The position numbers and the translations under genes were made by a program. Below are positions 11,037 to 19,738 of a stretch of 64,000 nucleotides of DNA, one piece after another (the first letter of the stretch is position 1; the number at the start of each line of letters is the position of its first letter). This stretch comes from Phoma sp. XZ068 (taxonomy: Eukaryota > Ascomycota > Dothideomycetes > Pleosporales > Didymellaceae): the NCBI GenBank assembly GCA_004835665.1, contig RBKR01000005.1:992001-1056000 (forward strand), in the 5' to 3' direction. A model generated the notes under the pieces. The model did not search any database, had not been told where the DNA came from, and worked only from the letters and a program-made list of their open reading frames with translations.

Positions 11037-11756
11037 CGTACAGTAAAGGAATCAAATGAACACAATGTGACAGGAGTTGTCACTTAGGCAAAGCTTTGGC
11101 AAAATGGAGCTCATCACGATCCCATCGTGGAAGGGTCGCTACTGATGTGAATTCAATTGAGGCAGGAGTTCCCATTGTGCTGCAGTCCCGGCGTTAAGAC
11201 AGCTGAAATGTCAATAGTCAGCCTCGTTCTGCAACTTCGAGTAGTCAGGGATGATAAAGTTGTTGAGTTGAGCCTGTCGTCGGTACCCGTTAAGCGCTGA
11301 AATGTCGGCGCAGCATGGTCAGCGGGGATAAAAAGCCGCCACTAGCGGTAGCGCTGCGGCAGTGGCTTAACGACAAAAATAAGATCCTTCAAGCACCCAA
11401 ACCTAGATATTGTCAACCATTGGCCAACCAAACCCCACTTCTGGATATGTCTTCTCGCCTCTCACATCACGACTGCCAAGTGACCAGCCACCTCCAAAAT
11501 GGAGCTGATACCGTTGATGAAGGGGAAATGGCACATGGGATAAGATAATGAATCTACATACGGGGCTCCAAAGAAAGGCTATCCTCATGTTTCAGGCATC
11601 TTAGAACCAATAAAGAAGTACCTTGCACAATGTTTTGTTGAAAAGAAGGGAAAACGCACGAGGTTGGATTGACTGGATATTCGCAAAATGATTCCATGCT
11701 GAGGCTGGTTTAACCACAGAGCCAACCATACCACAGGCAATTCCAACATTTTTATA
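11037..11756. other. Intergenic between DUF3176 copy 3 and the peptide gene
   Basis: No convincing gene. One 77-codon plus-strand open frame (11315-11548) has no recognisable feature. The region must hold the promoter of copy 3 (reading left) and the 3' end of the small secreted-peptide gene. Confidence 0.4.
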
Positions 11757-12099
11757 TTAGCCTTGCCCAGGCCTTGATGACTTCCAAACAGGCTCTGCGT
11801 CTCGTTTTCCACCACCAGGCCTCGATGACTTCCATACCCGCTTGATCAAGTTCTCAAGTAGGGAATTGGGGATCAAATCCCGTTGCACTACTGAGTCTTC
11901 TAGCCCTGTTACTGGATTGAGGTGGCGTCGAACATTATCCACCGACCGGGGATCGCTTGTTCTGGCCTATTAGAGGGTGAGTATTTGCAAAGGACTTGTG
12001 AAGTCAGACATAACATACCTCTTTCCATGGTACAAGGGGTAAAGCGGCGATAGCAGGAGCAACGGAGGATACGAGAAGGAGAACCCAAGCGAGCTTCAT
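11757..12099 (-). CDS. Secreted Kex2-type peptide precursor, alpha-factor-like
   Basis: Small two-exon gene of 96 residues, too split to show as one open frame. Exon 1 is 12019-12099 and exon 2 is 11757-11966. The 52-nt intron runs GTATGT to TAATAG and the join is in phase 0. The protein begins with a clear signal peptide (MKLAWVLLLVSSVAPAIAA). A ~50-residue propeptide ends LIKR. Two related peptides follow: VWKSSRPGGG, then KR, then DAEP, then VWKSSRPGQG at the very C-terminus. KR is the Kex2 cleavage signal. DAEP looks like dipeptides trimmed by a Ste13-type aminopeptidase, the processing known for alpha-factor precursors. The W...PGQG pattern recalls ascomycete alpha pheromones (comparison from memory). 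It could instead be a non-mating Kex2-processed secreted peptide. The gene structure is well supported; the pheromone role is inference. Confidence 0.72.
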
Positions 12100-13839
12100 G
12101 TTGAAAGTCCAGGAAAAGGGTTTCGCGGACAATCGAGTTGATGGTGTTGTTGCCAGGATGATTTCAATACTGGAAAGAGTAACACGCCAACGGGGGAAAG
12201 TTCAGAAGAATTGGTTGACTGCTGAAGCTGCTATACCTTGTTTGTGGTAGTGCGCGTGACTCAATCCAGCGGTTATCGTACGTGATATCAGTTTTCGGAT
12301 GATAGTTGACGAAGCATACATTTGAGGAGAAAGCCATGATATAATAGGGTCGACCTCCAACAAAACCACTATATCCTTGTAGCCTGCAGCAGCCGGAGCG
12401 GAGTGGCCGTTCTTAGAGCGCCCGTGTCAGCCAATCGCACATGCTTTAAGACACTGATAGTCTTGCGACTCTGCTGTTGGCGGTGCGACCAGGAGCCGAG
12501 GTTCTCTCATTGGTCCTCTCAGCTGCAGTGCAAGATAAAGCCGCCATGTCGCACTTGGCCGAAAGCGAAAGTCCAGCGACAATCATTGGCAGCAGCCTTG
12601 TCGTAATAGGTGACTACGGGACATATTGTCCCCAAGATCCCACAAATTCGTCTCATGATCTATATCAAAGCGATGGCCACAATACAAGTGAGAACAATGC
12701 CGGTACCCCTGACACATACGCACCTAGGTTGGATCGCGGCCAAGATTGGTTAGAGGCATTAGAGATAGATCAGCGGGGAATGTTGGCCATCACAAGTCCA
12801 GTAGATGTTACAGTAAAGTCTCTACCCTTGACCAATGACGCCTTCCACCCTCTACTTGCGCCACCCAATTCGTGCCTTGACACCTGCGTATAGGCCTCAT
12901 TGTTTCTATGGAGGAAGAAGTCAACGTTACTTGCATCGCCGACATAGCGCTTTAGACACCCACCAAAAGGGTAGATGCAGGAGTAACAAAACTTCCTATG
13001 TGCTTGCGTGCGGTGATTGGATTAGTTGCGAATATATGGCCTTTGAGAATGTTGTGTTAAGCGCCGGGCGCACGTTCGAATGGCTTGACCAATCGGACGC
13101 GCTGCTGCTCAACAACTCAGCGGCTACAACTCGAATTGTGAGGCGCAGAACTCAAAGTAAGGGCGCCGTTTCAGAAATCGGACAAAGTGGTCGCGGCCAA
13201 GATAGCAATCATGGACGCACCGTGACTGTAACCTAAGACGTACCCAACCTTGCGGCCCTAACTGGAAGGGGCGGGTGATGTCCGGCTAACGATCGATCCT
13301 GAAGCTGCTGCGAGCACACACATTCACTCCTGCTACCGGTAGGTAATCGATCGCTACATAATTATGGCAGCTACTCTTTCTGCATGCTGTCGTTCTGACA
13401 CATGCGACGATGCACAACTTATGCGGAGTGTTCGCATGCAGCTGAGATAGCCTAAAATCAGTGTCGGCTCATAGTACATGGGACAGTTGATTTCGTTCAT
13501 CTGATAAAATTTGTCATCGTTCAATTTCTGTAAACTGAAAACGATATGCTGCGCCAACAGGAAATATTGGCTTTCCAGTGACTGGAAACGTGAGAAATGT
13601 GTAACGCTGCATTCAAAGAGTAAGGAGCAAGCGCTGCTGGTGCGCAACTGAGATGCTAGTGGTTGCATTCTAAGATGTCATACGTGATATAGCTTGGTGG
13701 TAACAATTGCGTTTTATTGTGGCTTTTCCCATTCTTGGGACTGAATGTATCGACTATCACCCCGTAGATGCAACTTGACGATAGTAAACGCAGGAAATCA
13801 CGTAGGCGGGTACGATGTGACTTGGTCGCGGCCATGGTT

Positions 13840-13856
13840 GATTGGCGTAGCCAATC
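13840..13856. promoter_or_regulatory. Facing CCAAT boxes (GATTGG-N5-CCAATC)
   Basis: A perfect 6-bp inverted repeat whose arms are CCAAT boxes on opposite strands, about 0.7 kb upstream of the repeat-peptide gene. CCAAT is the target of the heterotrimeric Hap/CBC complex in fungi. Function here is inferred. Confidence 0.35.
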
Positions 13857-13936
13857 GTTTATCCATGTCCAATCGCTTCGCCTCCAGAACAGCTGCCAAA
13901 ACATCGCCAAGTCCAGTCACATGCAATCTAGGATCT

Positions 13937-13955
13937 GATTGGTTAGCTACCAATC
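13937..13955. promoter_or_regulatory. Second facing CCAAT pair (GATTGG-N7-CCAATC)
   Basis: A second inverted CCAAT pair, 97 bp from the first. Repetition of the arrangement makes chance less likely, but binding is not shown. Confidence 0.35.
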
Positions 13956-14563
13956 GAGCGTGGGCGAAGTTTGGGGAAATTACAGGAGGAGGGTTAAGCA
14001 TGAAGATTTCGTCACTTACCAGAACTGCCCTGCAAGAAGCCCTCAGAGCGCTTGCGGATGTGACGACCTTTCTTCACATTTGCGCGATCCATACCGAAAG
14101 CTCCCTGGGCCTCCACAATCTGTAGTCTAACGCTTTTCATGCGCAGCAAGGTGCGCCTATGCGTTTCAGGCTGCCAATTCTGCGACCCAGCAATCATGCC
14201 TGCCTCGCTCGTGCCAATGAGTGTACAACATATGCATTTCCAGTAGATTGCTTGCGCGCCCAGTGTGACAGGACAGCGTTGATGGCTTCCAAAGCGGTTA
14301 CATGTCGGTCGGAAAACGGGCTGAAGCGCTGATGGATAGGGGGTGGAGGTGGGGTTCTTGTGTGATGATGTCGAATATACGGCCGCAGTGGGTTTTCGAG
14401 GTGGATAAATGTAACATCTTTGCCACATTTGTAGCTCCATCTTGTAGACCATCTCCAAGTGTACCACCTCTTCGGGACTCTAGTCAACTTCGATTGTAGC
14501 AGTCTCCACTTGTGTACTCAGTCGTAGAAGTCAGTCTACCTTTGTCAATCCTTCTCCGCCATC

Positions 14564-15340
14564 ATGCACGGACGAACACTCCTTTTTACCGTTTCCTTGA
14601 CTCCCTTCATCATCGCTGCTCCTGTACCGACCAGCCTGGTAGGTGGCACTCTTGCTCGCCCTTTCAAGTATTGACATCTGAGGCAGCTTCCCACAAGTAG
14701 TGGTGTTGCCGTCGAGCGCCGCAACGCTCCAGCACTGAGCAACATCCTTCGAACGCTATGGATCCGAGAGCCCTCGACCGCGTTGTATGTGCGAAACACA
14801 GACGTTGTTAATGATGCCCAAGTAGACGCAGTTCTTGGCGAACGCGGTCTGATCAGAGGCGGTGGCGGACACAAGAGAGGTCTTGTCAAGGGCGGTGGTG
14901 GTGGCCAAAGAAGGGACGAGATTGATACCACCAACCCTGTTGAGGAGAGGGGCCTGGTTAAAGGCGGTGGTGGTGGCCAAAGAAGGGACGAGATTGATAC
15001 CACCAACCCCATTAAGGAGAGAGGCCTGGTTAAAGGTGGTGGCGGCGGACACAAGAGAGGTCTTGTCAAGGGCGGTGGTGGTGGCCAAAGAAGGGACGAG
15101 ATTGATACCACCAACCCTGTTGAGGAGAGGGGCCTGGTTAAAGGCGGTGGTGGTGGCCAAAGAAGGGACGAGATTGATACCACCAACCCCATTAAGGAGA
15201 GAGGCCTGGTTAAAGGTGGTGGCGGCGGACACAAGAGAGGTCTTGTCAAGGGCGGTGGTGGTGGCCAAAGAAGGGACGAGATTGATACCATCAACCCTGT
15301 TGAGGAGAGAGGCCTGGTCAAGGGCGGCGGCGGTAGGTGA
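14564..15340 (+). CDS. Secreted glycine-rich repeat precursor with Kex2 sites
   Basis: Two exons, 14564-14638 and 14687-15340, give 242 residues. The 48-nt intron runs GTAGGT to GGCAG and the join is in phase 0. Exon 1 is almost entirely a signal peptide (MHGRTLLFTVSLTPFIIAA). A ~55-residue leader follows, then repeats. The units are GLVKGGGGGQRR and DEIDTTNP(V/I)(E/K)ER followed by GLVKGGGGG(Q/H)(R/K)R, arranged as a 60-residue super-repeat (12+24+24). Dibasic KR or RR ends each unit, as expected for Kex2 processing of a multi-copy peptide precursor. The signal peptide and splice join fix this frame; all other frames also stay open across the repeats because 180 is divisible by 3. The last repeat is cut short by a stop. 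An alternative GTGAGG donor at 15337 could extend the protein to 15473. Peptide function unknown. Confidence 0.72.
14863..15335. repeat. 180-bp tandem repeat, about 2.6 copies
   Basis: Bases 14881-15060 recur at 15061-15240 with no visible difference, and again from 15241 with one change in the first 60 bases (ACC to ATC, Thr to Ile). Each unit holds nested 36- and 72-bp sub-repeats built on a GGTGGTGGTGGC core. The near-identity suggests recent expansion or homogenisation by slippage or unequal crossing-over. The period is a multiple of three, so copy-number change would not shift the reading frame. Confidence 0.92.
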
Positions 15341-15548
15341 GGTCTTGAGAGAGAAGAGAATGATCAGAGACGAGGATAGTATCATCGATGAGAGGGACCT
15401 GGTTAAGGACGGCGGTCACGAGCGATCGGGAGGCGGATATCCGATGTTTTCGGGGCGTGAACAAACGGGATAACTGGTTGTTGAACGGAGTAATATATTT
15501 CGGAAAGTCTACGCGGACCCCGTTGATAGGACAGGACACTGGTTGTTC

Positions 15549-18053
15549 CTAGATCCATCCGGGAGGAGGCTGATTTAATCTGGGTTTTGTTGTAAAAGGC
15601 GAGAAGATATTTCCTGATATTCTCCAGGCTTTGTTCGGGTCTAACTTCACTCGCAACTCTTTAGCCTTTGTTCGGGGTGTGCCATCTTCTACTGATGAGG
15701 TGATTTTCCTTTGCACGTCATCTGGTAGCCCGTAGAGCAGAGTTGCTATAGCCGAAGTCTTCCAGACGCCAACTCGGTCCCCTTCGATGGCGGACTGGAC
15801 CACAGTCGCTGCTAAAAACACTAAAGAAGACAAAAGAAGACCGATTGGAAGGGCAAGCCATTCCCAGCGGACCGAAACATAGTTCTCATGACTGTAGGCC
15901 TCGCCATTGACCATGTTTCTGCTGGTAACGTCAGACCTGATCACGTTGGTCAAAGCTGTCGCTAGTCTCTCCATGTGTCGAGTGATATTGTTTGGAGCTT
16001 GGAACGGATTGAAAGTTAGTTTCCTGTAAGACGGACCGTTGAGGTAGTCTTTATATCTTAGCATGGGTTGTTCGAGCGACTGATTCTTAGCAGTGTAGTA
16101 TGACGGGAAAAAGTCATCGAAGACCTGCATGACGTTTGACACAGTCATGTTATCGACACTGTACGGTCTGTCAGAGGAAACAATGTTGGAGTCGTTACTG
16201 AATGATCGAGGCGGAGAAATGTGGATATCTGGTGACCACAGTACCACAGTTCCGACGTCGCCGTCCAGCTGCACGGGAAATGACTCCCACGGCCATGGGG
16301 TAGGCTCGGTGGTTGTATTCAGGTACTTGGAGGTAACGTTTTCGTCATAGACGCCATCGCTGTAAGACGATATGATAGTCTGCACACACCAAGCAAGCAT
16401 GCATTCTTGGGCGATCGGAGCCTGACCGCTGAACACACTCGTTGATCCGTCCACTGCAGAAACAATCAAAGCATCCAATATCGGATTGCGGATATGCTTG
16501 AAGTTCAGAGACCCACCCCAAAGGGGAGTTTTATTGATCATATCGGTCAAAGGAAGAGTTCGCGTGAGTAATACCTCACCCGCCGAGGGATCTGTAACAT
16601 TGTCTTCCACCATGTATCCTGACATGAGCACTGGGTCGCTGCTTGTCGCGTTTAGGAAGTAGCCGCACACTGTTCCATTGGGATATCCTGCATCAGGAAG
16701 AGGTCCAGTACGGTTTGAACTCCAGTCGATTCTCGTGTGGAGACAAGCATAGTCAAGCATGTCTGTTACATCCATGCATTGACTGCAGATACCGAGTGTC
16801 TCATATTCGGGCCAAGTACAATTGCTCGTCGGGCAAGATAGCGGAACATTGGGTCGCGTTCCATTGCCGAAAGGAACTGGTTGCGTCCCGTTGTCGACAA
16901 AGAACTGGCCTACCACTGGGCGGAAGTCCGGGTTGAGAAGGGTTGTCTCAATACCTTGAAAAAACTCTGGCGTGTAAAACGGGCTGTACTGAACAACTCG
17001 AGGGATTGCGCTCGAAGTATTTGCGAGTGCCCACCTGTCTGGAAAATCTACGACTTGTTGGAAAAATGGGTCAAGCGCCAGGGAGGCTAGCGTCACTAAA
17101 GCTCCAAGAGCTGCCAGAGACTTGCCTTTGGTTCTGATCAGAAGCAGGAGCGATCCCCAGGGACCCCTAGACGCATTGTCGAAGATCTCATAGTCCCACA
17201 TCTGTTTCGAATGACCTAGGAACCAGCTCCACTTCAGTTGACCAAGCGCTTCCGACACGGGAAGTATGAGTGCTGCTCCTGCCATCTTTGAGAGGATTGA
17301 GATGTATGCGTTCAAAGTGAGGCCTGTCTTCTCCGCAAGTGACCACTTAGCAAGCTTTTCATCCTTCAAAATGACGAGAACTGTTATGATCGCACCCATG
17401 CAGACAGCACTGAAGAGCCAACTGAGAATCTCGACAAGCCACCTCTTCAGTATATTTCCTGAGCGAGTGTATGTCCACAATTTCTCCTCGATCCGCTGGG
17501 CGATGTTGTTGGGAGGGTACTCTGACTTCACGCTGACCGGAGAGGATATCTGAATAGTCGGTGGTTTAGGTGGCCCATCTACAATTCCCAAACCGGGAGC
17601 CGCAACATTCATCGGTGTCTTCTCGTTTGCCAACGTCCTCTCGTTGAAGTGCGGAATCTGTAAGGTAGGCATTCCGTCCAGGCGAGCACGGGGACGTTGC
17701 GTCGGAAAGAGAAGAAGAGCTGGCCGGCGGGATGGCTGATGCTGTATCTCTGGTGGCGGTGCGGGGACAGGCCATCCACTGGAGCGGGTGCTGGAGGTTT
17801 GAATGGTGGTGGTGGGACTAGTCGTCACAGGGCTGACAACAGGTGCAGTCAGATGTGCCGGGCTCGACGGTGCTGTTCGACCATGTCTGAGAACTTCTGG
17901 AGTGGTCGGTGTCGTTGGTGTAGTGCCATATGTCTTCGGCGCGGCTCGTTCGTCGTGTGTTTCGAGAAAGATCGGAATGCCTGGGAAGGCTGGCCATTGC
18001 TTGCCGTTACCAGAGGCCAAGGCCTGCCCTGGCATTGATATTGGATAAGGCAT
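15549..18053 (-). CDS. DUF3176 membrane protein, array copy 4, long N-terminus
   Basis: Single-exon gene of 834 residues from the ATG at 18053; the open frame reaches 18089 only with a GTG. It has the full DUF3176 plan: IEEKLWTYTRSGNILKRW, membrane segment SWLFSAVCMGAIITVLVIL, ALILPVSEALGQLKWSWF and EIFDNASRGPWGSLLLLIRTKG. The ectodomain has CPTSNCTWPEYETLGICSQC, then come the last membrane segment (LALPIGLLLSSLVFLAATVV) and the end NQPPPGWI. It differs from its neighbours by an extra ~150 N-terminal residues rich in Pro, Thr and Ser that read as disordered cytosolic sequence. It is convergent with the repeat-peptide gene and separated from the other copies by 4.5 kb. Function unknown. Confidence 0.9.
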   Translation of the reverse strand: MPYPISMPGQALASGNGKQWPAFPGIPIFLETHDERAAPKTYGTTPTTPTTPEVLRHGRTAPSSPAHLTAPVVSPVTTSPTTTIQTSSTRSSGWPVPAPPPEIQHQPSRRPALLLFPTQRPRARLDGMPTLQIPHFNERTLANEKTPMNVAAPGLGIVDGPPKPPTIQISSPVSVKSEYPPNNIAQRIEEKLWTYTRSGNILKRWLVEILSWLFSAVCMGAIITVLVILKDEKLAKWSLAEKTGLTLNAYISILSKMAGAALILPVSEALGQLKWSWFLGHSKQMWDYEIFDNASRGPWGSLLLLIRTKGKSLAALGALVTLASLALDPFFQQVVDFPDRWALANTSSAIPRVVQYSPFYTPEFFQGIETTLLNPDFRPVVGQFFVDNGTQPVPFGNGTRPNVPLSCPTSNCTWPEYETLGICSQCMDVTDMLDYACLHTRIDWSSNRTGPLPDAGYPNGTVCGYFLNATSSDPVLMSGYMVEDNVTDPSAGEVLLTRTLPLTDMINKTPLWGGSLNFKHIRNPILDALIVSAVDGSTSVFSGQAPIAQECMLAWCVQTIISSYSDGVYDENVTSKYLNTTTEPTPWPWESFPVQLDGDVGTVVLWSPDIHISPPRSFSNDSNIVSSDRPYSVDNMTVSNVMQVFDDFFPSYYTAKNQSLEQPMLRYKDYLNGPSYRKLTFNPFQAPNNITRHMERLATALTNVIRSDVTSRNMVNGEAYSHENYVSVRWEWLALPIGLLLSSLVFLAATVVQSAIEGDRVGVWKTSAIATLLYGLPDDVQRKITSSVEDGTPRTKAKELRVKLDPNKAWRISGNIFSPFTTKPRLNQPPPGWI

Positions 18054-19738
18054 GGTAGTGAATGTGAGTGCTAATTTACGAGCCCGCACAAAGAGACAAT
18101 AAAGAAAGTATGTCTCTTGAAAGGCGAAGGTGTGGGGCGGTAGTCAGGTAGAGGAGATGCCGGCCGACTCAAACTGTGTACCTAAAGTATATTGTTATCA
18201 TGCGGGCTCCAGTATGAGCCTCTATAAGCGGATACATTCAATGCAGCTGCATGAAACGACAAGAAATACCCCTACTGGGGGGTTCTACACCAACTGTGCT
18301 TTTCTTCGAACAGTGGTGCATTACCAACACCATCGACCATTCACCTCACAGCTTAAGCGCAACAGGTGCTCCCAGCCACCTGAAAAACACGGCAAACAGT
18401 GCCAAGAGAGGCGGCTGAGTGTTGGTCTTTGCAGACTTGCGTGCGGCGCAGGCATCGGCCGCTGTTGGGCCGGATCACCGGTGAGGGTCAAGCCGTACAG
18501 AGATGAGGGATAGCCGCTGTCTGACCGGGTGGCCAACCTAGTGTGCAATGTAGCCGCCGGAGGAAAGACATCGTATGCAGCGTTTTGTATTAATAGCATT
18601 CGGCCCCCTCATGAGGCGAAGTGTGAATGATGACAATGCGGCACAGTTCCTTGGTATACAAGCGTATCTAGCTTCAAGCGTTTGATCCTCTGCAAGTAGG
18701 ATGCCTAATAGGTGCCCGAGCTTGCAGTGTCTAGCAGAGCTGCTATCATACCTAGGCTATTGATATGACGAGAGTCTTCACGATGTCTTTGAGCCGTTTC
18801 CTGATGTTGCGCGCTGAAATCATGATGAGGAGGCTGTGCGGAGTAACTTGTTTGGGCGTGTGTGGGCGTTTACCCGCCTAAGCGCGAGCGTGCCGATCCT
18901 GGGATTATTTTTAGACCCCAATCGCAATCACAAGCGCAATCGATAAGGTCACGATAGACACTATTGTGCTGATGGACAAGGTATACGAAGCTTCCCATCT
19001 GGTCACTATCATACATATTATCGCAGATCGAAAATCTCTTGGTCTGAATGTTATTCCTTACCATGATAACGAGCCTAATGAGACCATGACGGCATCAAAG
19101 GATTGTCAAAGTCTACCAGCCCACCATCCTCCTCTACACCGCCACCAGGACGGGCCTTCGATTCATCGCAGTCGAAGCGCTAAGGCTTGCTCAGAACCCT
19201 ACGATTCGTCGCTATAATCGGACTGCCACGTGTATACGCGTTTCCATCAAACCCAACAGTTGCTGCTCCTCCAGCGCGGCTACGAGAGGTTCTATGCGTC
19301 TGTTCTGCAGCCCTCATTGGCTATTGGCCAATACCTATGTAACCATGGCTTTGGTATGGGCGTCATCTGCACATCATTCATTTATAGATTACTCATGTCC
19401 GCCTTGTCGGTTGCAGGATTTCGTTTCGTTTTGCTCCGCTGTCAGTGGAGACTTTTGGTTGTCATCCGCCTTACCAAGCTTGATCACCTGACATGTTGTT
19501 AAAAGGTCCACGGAGAGTGTTTTCCTCATTGCATTTCGTCATTAGCCTAAAGCTAGTGTAGCATGCTGTCCATTGCTCGCCCAGGCGAACGATCGTTGTT
19601 CTTCGTTTTCAAGACGATCATGAGGCCCTGTCTTAGCACCCTTATTCCCAATGGTCACCAATTCCCATGCTTCCCCTGCCATCCCGTTATTTGTTTGTGC
19701 GTACTACCCTCCTGAATCGTGAGAGTTCGGCGATTGCC
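18054..19738. other. 1.7-kb intergenic region
   Basis: I see no supported gene, RNA or repeat. Short open frames lack splice continuity or recognisable motifs. The left part should hold the promoter of DUF3176 copy 4. The right end is the 3' flank of the GTPase gene. Confidence 0.4.

Larger units (their letters stand above)
12100..14563. other. 2.5-kb intergenic region with paired CCAAT boxes
   Basis: No firmly supported gene. A plus-strand frame from ATG 12546 to 12893 (115 residues) is the longest candidate, but I recognise nothing in it. Two short inverted repeats made of GATTGG and CCAATC lie at 13840-13856 and 13937-13955, with a further CCAATCG at about 13868. The string TCGCGGCCA recurs near 12734, 13193 and 13824. 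The right end should be the promoter of the repeat-peptide gene. Confidence 0.45.

Noticed and set aside
12403..13236. Plus-strand frames of 115-138 codons in the peptide-gene spacer
   Set aside because: No signal peptide, domain or repeat; the longer starts are not ATG. Kept only as a comment on the gap.
14863..15335. CRISPR-like array
   Set aside because: There are no unique spacers between repeats; it is a coding tandem repeat in a eukaryote.
11757..15340. Classical fungal RiPP (dikaritin/ustiloxin-type) cluster
   Set aside because: Precursor-like genes are present, but no UstYa/DUF3328, tyrosinase or other tailoring enzymes are seen within the window.
14545..15539. Long open frames on both strands across the glycine-rich repeat, including a Pro/Leu-rich minus-strand frame
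   Set aside because: The 180-bp period is divisible by three, so every frame stays open. Only the plus-strand frame joined to the signal-peptide exon has a start, splice site and processing signals.
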